A stretch of DNA of 55,174 nucleotides from JBBIWA01 sp037439425 (GTDB lineage Bacteria > Acidobacteriota > Blastocatellia > RBC074). A model generated the notes under the pieces. The model had not been told where the DNA came from. It was given only the letters and a program-made list of their open reading frames with translations, and ran no database searches. The translations under genes were made by a program, and so were the position numbers. Each line of letters begins with the position of its first letter. Position 1 is the stretch's first letter. The DNA lies in the NCBI GenBank assembly GCA_037439425.1, contig JBBIWA010000029.1:1-55174 (forward strand). Direction: 5' to 3'. Shown here piece after piece: positions 34,696 to 42,925 of this stretch.

Positions 34696-35277
34696 ATGAG
34701 TCAATTTAAGAAACGAATCATTTTCCTTTTGTTGGTTGCTTCGCTGCTGGTGCCTTTACCTTCGGTGATGGCACAGGCCGAGATGTTCGATGGCAAACCC
34801 ACTTTTGCAGAAGGAGTGGATCTCAACTATTACGTCTGGCGGGACGGCAACAGCTGGCATATCCGATGGACAACAATGGGGCAGATGCGACGATTCAGCG
34901 GTTCAGTAGTGGCAGAAGGGGGCGAATTGAAGTCGCTCAAGCGCATAGACGTTGAAGCTGAGCGCCGTGTCCTTTACCCAGGCCGCGCTCCGCGGGTAGT
35001 CTATGGACCTAGAGGACGGCCGCGTATTCTTCGTGGAAGAGCGCCAGTGGTAGTGGAGCGAGAGCAGGACAAGATAGAGAAGGATGGTGATAACAAGATA
35101 GTGTTTCGCGCGTGGACCAATGACGACATAGATGGGTTTGATTTCAAAGTTGATGAGAAGGTGAGATCGTTGAGGCTTGTGCTAGAGATAGATGGTAAAC
35201 AAGTGCCACAGTGGGTTGAGATAGGCAAGCATAACGAGAAGGCGAAAAGTCTACCACTGATAGTAGAGCTGCAGTAG
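34696..35277 (+). CDS. Secreted protein of unknown function
   Basis: 193 residues with a clear signal peptide (KKRIIFLLLVASLLVPLPSVMAQ). The mature protein starts with a segment rich in Tyr and Trp (VDLNYYVWRDGNSWHIRWTTMG). A basic stretch at about 85-120 (GRAPRVVYGPRGRPRILRGR) is followed by a hydrophilic C-terminal half. I do not recognise the family. The GAGGATAAC sequence before the ATG is an acceptable ribosome-binding site. It lies between the isomerase relic and the GMC oxidoreductase gene. Confidence 0.75.
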   Translation: MSQFKKRIIFLLLVASLLVPLPSVMAQAEMFDGKPTFAEGVDLNYYVWRDGNSWHIRWTTMGQMRRFSGSVVAEGGELKSLKRIDVEAERRVLYPGRAPRVVYGPRGRPRILRGRAPVVVEREQDKIEKDGDNKIVFRAWTNDDIDGFDFKVDEKVRSLRLVLEIDGKQVPQWVEIGKHNEKAKSLPLIVELQ

Positions 35278-35386
35278 AAAGCCCTAGAAGCATATCTGTG
35301 ATGAGTGGTGAGCTGTGAGTGAGGAGCCAGGCTTTAGATGGTTGGTGGGGTTAGGTCTTGGTCTTCTCACACTGAGGAGCAGACAT

Positions 35387-37102
35387 ATGGCGCAAACGAA
35401 AGTCTATGACGCAATCATCGTCGGTTCGGGCGCCACTGGCGGCTGGGCCGCAAAAGAACTCACCGCGCGCGGACTGCAAGTAGTGGTGCTGGAGGCTGGC
35501 CGCAAGGTGGATCCGCTCAAGGAGTACACCGAGCATACCTGGCCCTACGAATTGAAGTATCGCGGCTTCGGCAATCGGGCGGAGATGGAGCGCACGCAGC
35601 CGATTCAGAGTAAATGCTACGCCTGCAATGAATATGGCCGGCAGTTCTTCGTCAATGATCTGGAGAATCCCTACACGACGCCGCCAGACAAGCCCTTCTA
35701 TTGGATCCGTTCGCGACAAGTCGGCGGGCGCACCATTCCCTGGGGACGGCAATCCTATCGGCTCTCTAATTACGATTTCAAAGCTGCGAGCCACGATGGT
35801 TATGGCGAAGATTGGCCAATCAGCTACGAGGATCTGGCACCCTACTACGACAAGGTCGAAGAGTTTATCGGCATCAGCGGGGCTTACGAGAAACTGCCGC
35901 AACTGCCCGACGGTAAGTTCCTCCCAGCGATGGCCTTCACCTGCGGCGAGTGGTTGCTTAAGCAAGCCGTGGACAAAATGGGCGACCCGTGGCGGCGCGT
36001 CACAATCGGCCGCTCTGCTATCCTGACCAGGATGATTCATCCGGGGACGCCCGATCAACGCGCGGCCTGCCACTGGTGTGGGCATTGCGATCGCGGCTGC
36101 ACGACAGGTTCGTATTTCAGCAGCCCGCATTCAACGCTGCCTGCTGCCGCGCGTACCGGTCGTATGACGCTCATTCCACATGCGGTAGTGAGCCACGTCC
36201 TACTCGACAAAAACACAGGCAAAGCGAAAGGCGTCTACTACGTGGATGCGATTACGCGCGCGCATCGCGAGGTCTTTGGCAAAGTAGTGATGCTTTGCGC
36301 AGGCACGATTGAATCCACGCGCATTTTGCTCAATTCAAGATCACTCGATGGTGCAGAAGGCATCTGCAATAGTTCTGGCGTGCTGGGCCATTATTTGATG
36401 GATCACGTGGGCGGTGGCGGTGCAAGCGGCGCGATGCCGATGCTCAATGCGAAGGTGTTGGAACAGGATGGGCGCGCCAATGGCATCTACATCCCGCGCT
36501 TCCGCAATCTCGATGCGAAGTCGAAGCATCCGAAGTTCATCCGCGGTTACGGTTTTCAGGGTGGCTCCAGCCAGTCTCTATGGTTACACGCAAAAGCGCT
36601 CCAAGGATTTGGCACCCAATTCAAGCAAGCCGTGCGCGAGTATCATCCCTGGGGCATCAGCCTCGGCGGATTCGGCGAATGCCTGGCACGCTATGAGAAT
36701 CACGTCCGAATAAACAAAGATGTGGTTGATGCCTGGGGGATCCCTGTGGTTCATATTGAGATGGCTTTCGGCGACAACGAGCGCGAGATGGTCAAGGACA
36801 TGGGCGAGACGGCGGCTGAGATGCTGGAAGCGGCCGGAGCCAGGGATATTCGCGTCAGCTATGGTCCCCCCTCGACGCCCGGCATCCTGATTCACGAGAT
36901 CGGCACTGCCCGCATGGGTAATGATCGGAAAAGATCTGTGCTCAACCGATTCAACCAGGCGTGGGATGTCAAGAACCTGTTTGTGACCGATGGGGCCTGT
37001 TATGTCTCGAGCGCGAACCAGAACCCGACGCTGACGATGATGGCGATCACGGCGCGCGCTTGCAATTATCTGGTTGAGGAACTGCGCGCTGGCAGGTTGT
37101 GA
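35387..37102 (+). CDS. GMC-family FAD-dependent oxidoreductase
   Basis: 571 residues from the ATG at 35387, which is preceded by GAGGAG at 35373-35378; a longer frame from 35315 adds 24 unlikely residues. The FAD-binding motif IIVGSGATGGWAAKEL is at the N-terminus. The C-terminal GMC domain has HEIGTARMG and NPTLTMMAITARA, with Asn in the active-site NQNP. Two cysteine-rich stretches (CYACNEYG and CHWCGHCDRGC) are common in the subgroup related to gluconate/2-keto-gluconate dehydrogenase large subunits. It probably oxidises a sugar or other alcohol. No twin-arginine leader, small subunit or cytochrome partner lies next to it. Confidence 0.9.
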   Translation: MAQTKVYDAIIVGSGATGGWAAKELTARGLQVVVLEAGRKVDPLKEYTEHTWPYELKYRGFGNRAEMERTQPIQSKCYACNEYGRQFFVNDLENPYTTPPDKPFYWIRSRQVGGRTIPWGRQSYRLSNYDFKAASHDGYGEDWPISYEDLAPYYDKVEEFIGISGAYEKLPQLPDGKFLPAMAFTCGEWLLKQAVDKMGDPWRRVTIGRSAILTRMIHPGTPDQRAACHWCGHCDRGCTTGSYFSSPHSTLPAAARTGRMTLIPHAVVSHVLLDKNTGKAKGVYYVDAITRAHREVFGKVVMLCAGTIESTRILLNSRSLDGAEGICNSSGVLGHYLMDHVGGGGASGAMPMLNAKVLEQDGRANGIYIPRFRNLDAKSKHPKFIRGYGFQGGSSQSLWLHAKALQGFGTQFKQAVREYHPWGISLGGFGECLARYENHVRINKDVVDAWGIPVVHIEMAFGDNEREMVKDMGETAAEMLEAAGARDIRVSYGPPSTPGILIHEIGTARMGNDRKRSVLNRFNQAWDVKNLFVTDGACYVSSANQNPTLTMMAITARACNYLVEELRAGRL

Positions 37103-37157
37103 TTTTGCAAAAAGCAAGCGTGAACTGGACTCGCCTGGAGGTCCCGACGGAGGGAGC

Positions 37158-37829
37158 ATGAAAAGATCAGCTCTTGTTCCGGTGTTGGTGATGATGGTTG
37201 GACTACCCGCCGGCACAGTCGCGCCGCAGATAGGAGCCAAGCAGCGCGAAACAGGCTCGCCTGTCCGAAGGCAGATCGAGCCTTTGCGAGTGCTGAGCGC
37301 CATCATGCGAGATAACGCTATCTACGTCCAAATGAATAATGGACGCACCAGGTACGAATACTTGCTGACCGAGGCCCGGATTGTAGATGGCCAGTTGCAA
37401 TTTCAAGGGACTTGGTCTCCAAGCGGTAGCAGAGTTAAGGTAGGCTCGCCCATTGTCACTGCCACGCTGGTTGGAACCATGGCCAGGATAGATAACCCCT
37501 GGCCAAATGCTGGTCAACGGTCACCGAGCCGTCGTCTCTCATCCCCGGCGGTAGGAGAGCGGAAGGCTGCGGGTGAAATAACCGAGCAGACACAATTGCT
37601 CTCTGCTCCTGCTGGAGTGGTCAGCGGGTGTGGAGTGATCTACCTCAAACTTTCTTTGCCTGAAAGAAAGACAGCTCCGCCAGTGCAGCTCGGAGTGGTC
37701 CTTGCTCATCAAGACAATCGACTGGGGGAGGAGATCAATCAAGCTATTTGCCGTATCGTTCAGGCACTCAGCAGCGGGGGCGAAGACCTGGAGGCTCACT
37801 TGAGGCAACTTAACGGTTTGTTAGGCTAG
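37158..37829 (+). CDS. Hypothetical protein with probable signal peptide
   Basis: 223 residues from the ATG at 37158, which follows GGAGGGAGC; an earlier in-frame start at 37074 would overlap the GMC gene by 29 bases. The N-terminus (KRSALVPVLVMMVGLPAGTVAP) looks like a signal peptide. A central stretch (YEYLLTEARIVDGQLQFQGT) is beta-rich, and the C-terminal part is helical. No known family recognised. Codon use resembles that of the neighbours. Confidence 0.7.
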   Translation: MKRSALVPVLVMMVGLPAGTVAPQIGAKQRETGSPVRRQIEPLRVLSAIMRDNAIYVQMNNGRTRYEYLLTEARIVDGQLQFQGTWSPSGSRVKVGSPIVTATLVGTMARIDNPWPNAGQRSPSRRLSSPAVGERKAAGEITEQTQLLSAPAGVVSGCGVIYLKLSLPERKTAPPVQLGVVLAHQDNRLGEEINQAICRIVQALSSGGEDLEAHLRQLNGLLG

Positions 37830-37833
37830 CTTG

Positions 37834-38160
37834 CTAACCACACCAAGATTTGTCTGCTCTTATAGGGCCCTGAGTTGCTGATTGAATGAGAGGTGAAACA
37901 TCTATGCCATAGAACTCCAGACCACGGTCAAGAACGGCGCCATTGAGATTGCTCGCCAATATCTCAAGAATCTTACGAAGCGCTTGTGTGTGTGCTTGCT
38001 GGTCGGAGAAGCTCCCAAGCTCACTACAAATTTCATTACCCAACTGCTTGCCCGCCCCGTGCGAGGGGGCTTCTGTGCCTTGACCTGCGAAGAAGTCTAT
38101 GCTGGATGATCGAATCATAACTTGCTTCATTGGTGCGAGCATCCGGCTGTCTGCTTTCAT
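37834..38160 (-). CDS. Possible small hypothetical protein
   Basis: 108-codon frame on the minus strand filling the gap between the hypothetical gene and the sirtuin. The second half (TQALRKILEILASNLNGAVL) has an amphipathic helical pattern. No Shine-Dalgarno sequence and no recognised family. It may be a chance frame. Confidence 0.35.
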   Translation of the reverse strand: MKADSRMLAPMKQVMIRSSSIDFFAGQGTEAPSHGAGKQLGNEICSELGSFSDQQAHTQALRKILEILASNLNGAVLDRGLEFYGIDVSPLIQSATQGPIRADKSWCG

Positions 38161-38183
38161 TGAAGTAGCGATCAGGTGCGATT

Positions 38184-38936
38184 ATGAAGTTCTCTGAGGC
38201 TGTCAAACTGATTGCGGGTTCTACCAAAATCGTCGGCTTCAGCGGCGCGGGGATTTCGACCGAATCTGGGATCCCTGACTTTCGCAGCCCGAATGGGATC
38301 TGGGCGACTAACCGCATCATCGAGTTCGACGAGTTCCTCAGCAGCCGCGCCGCGCGCGTCGAATACTGGCGACAGAAAGTGGCGATGTGGCCTGAGATGC
38401 GCGACGCCAAACCCAATGCCGGTCATTATGCTTTCGTGGAACTGGAACGGCGCGGCAAGCTGATCGCGATGATCACGCAGAACATTGATCGTCTGCATCA
38501 GCGCGCTGGCCAGAGCCCCGAACTGGTGATCGAGCTACACGGGACGACGACTGAAGCGGAATGCCTTTCCTGCCACGATCGCATCCCGATGGATGAAGCG
38601 GTAGCGCGAGTGGCGGGCGGTGAGTTAGCGCCGGAGTGCGAACATTGCGGCGGATTGCTCAAACCGGCGACAATTTCCTTCGGCCAGCCCATGCCAGCCT
38701 GGGAGATGGAGCGAGCCATCGGCGCCTGTCACGAATGTGACCTCTTGATCGCCGTCGGCTCCTCGCTGGTGGTCTACCCGGCAGCATCGCTGCCTGCGCT
38801 GGCCAAACGAAACGGCGCGCGTTTGATTATCATCAATCGCACGCCGACACCACTGGATGAGCTAGCTGACTTGGTCTTGCACGAAGAGATCGGCCTTACC
38901 TTACCGAAATTGATCGGAATGCGAGTTGAAAGTTAA
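38184..38936 (+). CDS. Sir2-family NAD-dependent protein deacylase
   Basis: 250 residues with the whole sirtuin signature: FSGAGISTESGIPDFR (19-34), ITQNIDRLH (97-105), catalytic His119 in ELHGTTTEAEC, zinc ligands Cys127, Cys130, Cys152 and Cys155, then GSSLVVYPAASLP. It removes acyl groups from lysine using NAD. The Tyr/Arg pair typical of class III desuccinylases (near residues 55-65) appears as ARVEYWRQK, so deacetylation versus desuccinylation is open. It stands alone, with no acetyltransferase or acyl-CoA synthetase beside it. Confidence 0.93.
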   Translation: MKFSEAVKLIAGSTKIVGFSGAGISTESGIPDFRSPNGIWATNRIIEFDEFLSSRAARVEYWRQKVAMWPEMRDAKPNAGHYAFVELERRGKLIAMITQNIDRLHQRAGQSPELVIELHGTTTEAECLSCHDRIPMDEAVARVAGGELAPECEHCGGLLKPATISFGQPMPAWEMERAIGACHECDLLIAVGSSLVVYPAASLPALAKRNGARLIIINRTPTPLDELADLVLHEEIGLTLPKLIGMRVES

Positions 38937-39589
38937 GATGTAAAATCCACGACTTGGAGGATTAATCGAATTTTGCCCGTTGGGGGCGCGTAAACGGCCC
39001 TCAGGCGGGCCTCAGAAGCTGCCAAACCGCCGCGCGGTTTCGTCCCCGGGCAAAGACTCCTTTTGCGAATTGAAGCAATCAGGTTAAAGCTTCGCACCCG
39101 ATCGGGTAGACAGCTTGTGAAACGGGCGACGGATTCCTGGGGCTGTGCTCCCTGCTCCACCCCCAGGCTTTGTTCTCCTACCCGCTTCGCAGATTGAATC
39201 TGCGTCTTGTCAGAAAGATATGTGACGGACCCCCGGAATTTATTCTCCTGCCCGCTTCGCAGGTTGAAAGATGTGTGGAAACTGATGGCTTGCGCTCCCA
39301 GGATGAACCGTTCTGTCAGTCCCTCTTTACGCCTATCAGCTACATATGAGTTGCCGCTTGCCTTGATCACCTTGGATTTAAGGGGTATGATTTAGTCTGT
39401 TCGATAAGGCGATTACCCTGACAGAGGTTTACTTGCATTTCCCGCGCTTCTAGCGATTGGGGAGAGACTATGGCCGAAGGCGTGCCAGGGGCACGCTGGT
39501 CTGAGGTGATCTGTTGGCAAAGACACTGGTGAATAGGGAATCAGCCCGGTCATGTTCAACTGACAACGTACAAGAAAGGAGAAAAAACT
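38937..39589. other. Spacer with short repeats and a GCACGC hairpin
   Basis: No gene found in 653 bases. A direct repeat TTCTCCT(A/G)CCCGCTTCGCAG occurs at about 39172 and 39243; it and CCTGGGGCTGTGCTCCC look like parts of a dispersed intergenic repeat. A perfect 7-bp hairpin GCGTGCC-AGG-GGCACGC (39480-39496) followed by TGGTCTGAGG is another relative of the GCACGC family. AAAGGAG at 39576-39582 is the ribosome-binding site of the peroxiredoxin gene. Confidence 0.5.
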
Positions 39590-40246
<657 letters not shown>

Positions 40247-40542
40247 ATCAAGCATTGGCCGCGAAAGGGCACAAAGAGCGTAGCCGCGCTTCCAGGTGCG
40301 CTGCGGCCTTCTTGCGGCCATCCCCAAATCGAATAATTCAAACGACCTGGAAAGTTAGAGCGGAGCTAGTCGGTTAAGTTCTGCTTCGCCCCAGAGGAGG
40401 GATGTAGCCTCCGCCGCGCGGCCACACTGAAAGTGTGCGCCATCTTGGAGTTCAATCCGGAAGGAGTCGTCCAGGTCATCACGACAACACCCTGAAAGCG
40501 ATCAAGATTCTCACGAGCGCACGCTTGCGAGTATGCCAGGTT
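40247..40542. other. Spacer without a gene
   Basis: Nothing convincing is encoded. A short stop-limited stretch near 40430 reads LKVCAILEFNPEGVVQVITT and may be a relic of an unknown small protein. A GCACGC half-palindrome (GAGCGCACGCTTGCGAG) is at 40514-40530. Confidence 0.4.
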
Positions 40543-40616
40543 TTGGATTTCGGATTTCGGATTTAGAATTTCGGATTTAATCCGCAATTCACAATTCGCA
40601 ATCCGAAATTCAAACC
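40543..40616. repeat. AT-rich intergenic repeat
   Basis: GGATTTCGGATTTAGAATTT followed by AATTCGCAATCCGAAATTC: a member of the family represented at 11319-11397. A second, shorter copy is at 40719-40756, and both are directly followed by a TGGAGTTTCA-type unit, so the pair of repeats has been duplicated together. Confidence 0.75.
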
Positions 40617-40617
40617 A

Positions 40618-40966
40618 GCCTTGTGCCATGGAGTTTCACGATCCTCGCTACTGAACAGATCACCACAGCTTGAAGAGGCCACGGCTTTGTGCCGTGGAGT
40701 TTCACGATCCTTGCTACCAAATCCGCAATTCGCAATTCGCAATCCGAAATTCAAAGTGGAGTCTCATGATCCTTGCTACTGTAACCGCGAATTGAGAGCG
40801 TTTAGGAAAAAACGTCGATAGCCACAAACGTGAAACTCCACGGCACAAGGCCGTGGCCTCTCAAAATAATCTTGCTCCTGTGTGTAGCCAGAAACGTGAA
40901 ACTCCACGGCACAAGGCCGTGGCCTCTCATTAGCCACAAACGTTAATCTCCACGGCGTAAGCTGAT
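40618..40966. repeat. Six units of a CCACGGC hairpin repeat, three in each orientation
   Basis: Three units point one way (about 40618-40652, 40673-40718 and 40754-40780, read as GTGCCGTGGAGTTTCACGAT followed by CCTTGCTAC). Three point the other way (40819-40863, 40886-40929 and 40932-40966, read as AAACGTGAAACTCCACGGC). The core CCACGGC-ACAAG-GCCGTGG forms a 7-bp hairpin in the best preserved units. The whole block is roughly a large inverted repeat around 40790. Confidence 0.85.
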
Positions 40967-41011
40967 CTATCAAAACTCGTAGCTGACCCCACTTTGAAGT
41001 GACCCGAGAGA

Positions 41012-41173
41012 ATGCAGCTCAGCTCATCGGGCCTTCATGCTCTCGAATCGAGAAGCCTTCTGTTCAAAGTCCACAAGAAGCACGGCTATGAATGGGAGCA
41101 CAACTCGTGGTCACTTCCCAGCCCCAAACTCTCAATGGTCTTTTACCTGCTCTTGGTGGGTTGGCGTGTTTAG
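41012..41173 (+). pseudogene. C-terminal remnant of a transposase
   Basis: The frame ending at TAG 41171-41173 reads LLFKVHKKHGYEWEHNSW and then KLSMVFYLLLVGW. This matches the end of IS4/IS1634- and ISNCY-type transposases (ENExFxxLKxxGYxxEHxFGHG followed by a hydrophobic helix). The catalytic domain is missing and the frame is closed upstream, so it is a relic. The assignment is by motif and moderate. Confidence 0.5.
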
Positions 41174-41688
41174 CCCACCAGGTGTTGGCAAGCGCGCCGT
41201 TCGGCTCTATCATAAGTTTTGTGAAGGCCAATCGCGGCCCTCTTTGTGGGCGATCTTGAGGGTAGGTTCTTCCGAAATCGTCGTGGAGAGCTCTCGCAGC
41301 ATTGTGGTTGTGGTATTTGAGCAGAGAAGGTGACAGTTCTTAATCAGGCGAGGCTCCACTCCGCAGCTAGCGGGGAAAGACTGCGAAGAAACAGCCCACG
41401 TTTCAATCAACGGTACCGGGGCCCCGGAGCGAGCAACCAGGCAGGTCGAAGCTCGGCGGCGGCCGTTTGCTGCCGCTACTATCTACGATATTCCGCGATC
41501 AGGGCGCCATCTGACTCAGTGAGGCACCTGCGGCGGCACACTCGGAGCCTTGCGTTTCCCGCTTGAGCGGGAATTGCTTAGCCGAGAGAGCCACGCAATT
41601 GCCAAATCGCACCCAATTGTGGCAGACTGTCCGGTCTGATAGCGACGCTTGCCACCCACCGCAAGCTGATCACACTTTAGTTTGAGGT
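41174..41688. other. Spacer with small palindromes
   Basis: No gene recognised. CCGGGGCCCCGG (about 41414-41425) is a perfect palindrome and TTCCCGC-TTGA-GCGGGAA (about 41557-41575) a 7-bp hairpin. The stretch separates the transposase relic from the second structured element. Confidence 0.4.
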
Positions 41689-42184
41689 TGAGTATGCGGC
41701 GCGGGAGGAATAAGGAAAGTTATCAAACGTCTTGTTTGATTACTGATTTTTCCTCTAGCAAACCCTCAAGTGAGGCTCAGCTCCCCCGCTTAATACTGGT
41801 GAGCTACGTTATCTGGGTCATGACAGCCTGGGACGGCGGCACCAGTTCCAGCCTCTGTCGTCTTTAAACAGGACTTGCGGCCGCGGCAACGGACAGTGTG
41901 GCAGACGTCAGTAACCAGAAACACGGGCCGAGGTGAACATTACTCACCACAGCTAGACGAAGATTGAAGGTAGATGATAGAAGATCACGATCTTCGATCA
42001 TCGTTTTAAGATGGTGAGCCACCCTAACGGGTCGACTCTCACGAGTCCTGGCTACGGCTCGTTTCCAATCAAAAAACGAGCACTTGCGCGCGGCAGGCGC
42101 CGCGCAGGTAATTAACTAGGCCCTGGACATCTCCAGGCAGCTTCCGATGTCTGGGCCCTCTCCAGCGTCCTGCTGGCTTCGGAG
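41689..42184 (+). ncRNA. Structured RNA-like element, copy 2 (HEARO/omega-RNA-like candidate)
   Basis: Shares its 5' block (41689-41810) and 3' block (42110-42184) with 21951-22292. The first stem pairs 41719-41728 (GTTATCAAAC) with 41734-41743, with one T-T mismatch, around a five-base loop that differs fully from copy 1. CCTC-AAGT-GAGG (41764-41775) and AGCTC/GAGCT follow. In the 3' block CCTGGA/TCCAGG (42122-42127/42132-42137) encloses CATC, complementary to GATG at 42146-42149. A CCAGC-GTCCT-GCTGG hairpin (42162-42176) closes the element. The middle is about 150 bases longer than in copy 1 and holds other potential hairpins (for example GACTC-TCAC-GAGTC). Its final GGAG serves as the Shine-Dalgarno sequence of the gene at 42192. 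Confidence 0.55.
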
Positions 42185-42191
42185 AAAAAGA

Positions 42192-42647
42192 TTGTCGGGC
42201 GAGAAGCCTTCGGAAAAATTACTGCCTGATCTCAGCGCCGCCAATTCTGAGCAGCGGCTGGCCGTATCGCCAGTCCGCACCTGGATCGCGTGTGCAGCAG
42301 CGTTGGTGCTGCCTGGTAGCGGACATCTGATACTTGGGCGCTGGGTGCGCGGCATCGTGATCGCTTTTGGCATCGCGCTGATGTTCAGCAGCGGCTTTTT
42401 GATGCAGGGGCATCTCTTCAAGCCGGAGCGAGGAGAATGGATCAGCTGGCTCTTCAGTTTCGCCAACATGGGCATTGGCCTACTGTACTTCATCCTGCTG
42501 GCGGCCGATATTGGTTTTCAGCTTGCGCCCAATCAAGCGGCGGCGCCGACTTTTGAATACGGTAACACCTTTCTGCTCGTCGCCGGGCTGCTGAATATGC
42601 TGGCGGTGATGGATACCTATGACATCGCTGTTGGGAGGAAGACATGA
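42192..42647 (+). CDS. Small multi-pass membrane protein (TM2/DUF6677-like)
   Basis: 151 residues from the TTG at 42192, with GGAG at 42181-42184; an in-frame ATG at 42147 lies inside the structured element and gives 15 unlikely residues. The segment VRTWIACAAALVLPGSGHLILGRWVRGIVIAFGIA has the PGxGHxxxGRxxRGI pattern of TM2-like proteins. Hydrophobic helices lie at about 35-50, 55-75, 90-110 and 125-140. Function unknown. Its stop overlaps the start of the next gene (ATGA). Confidence 0.75.
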   Translation: MSGEKPSEKLLPDLSAANSEQRLAVSPVRTWIACAAALVLPGSGHLILGRWVRGIVIAFGIALMFSSGFLMQGHLFKPERGEWISWLFSFANMGIGLLYFILLAADIGFQLAPNQAAAPTFEYGNTFLLVAGLLNMLAVMDTYDIAVGRKT

Positions 42648-42820
42648 CGCATTTTCTTGCGATGGTTCTCTTCAGCGCGCTGGTGGCAGTCGTGTTTGCG
42701 GCGCTCTCCTCGGAGCACCACGATCCCAAATCGCGTCTTAAATATGGGGTGAAGGTCTTCGGTTCTTTCGTGCTCATCGGCCTCGCTATCGCCTGGGTAC
42801 TCTATCCCCTGCCGATCTAG
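42644..42820 (+). CDS. Small membrane protein, 58 residues
   Basis: An ATGA overlap with the preceding gene and GGGAGG at 42633-42638 support this short gene. It encodes 58 residues with two hydrophobic segments (FLAMVLFSALVAVVFAAL and VFGSFVLIGLAIAWVLY) joined by a charged loop (SSEHHDPKSRLKYG). It is too short for most gene callers' thresholds but has normal codon use. It is probably co-translated with the membrane protein before it. Function unknown. Confidence 0.7.
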   Translation: MTHFLAMVLFSALVAVVFAALSSEHHDPKSRLKYGVKVFGSFVLIGLAIAWVLYPLPI

Positions 42821-42846
42821 AAGCAGTTTGCCAATCAGGCCAGAGC

Positions 42847-42892
42847 AAGGACGAAAGAAGGGATGAAAAATTTCTTTCGTCCTTTATTTTTT
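42847..42892 (+). terminator. Rho-independent terminator
   Basis: A 13-bp perfect stem (AAGGACGAAAGAA, 42847-42859, with 42872-42884) and a 12-base loop run into TTATTTTTT. It ends the two-gene membrane protein operon and isolates mgtE. Confidence 0.9.
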
Positions 42893-42925
42893 GCCTCGAT
42901 TTTTGTCTCGCGTTTTTGACCGCCG

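Noticed and set aside
38933..39370. 145-codon minus-strand open frame downstream of the sirtuin gene
   Set aside because: It crosses dispersed repeat sequence, has a composition unlike the neighbouring proteins and no recognisable domain or ribosome-binding site.
40618..40966. Repeated units considered as a CRISPR array
   Set aside because: Units lie in both orientations with irregular spacing and contain hairpins, and there are no cas genes; it is a REP-like array.
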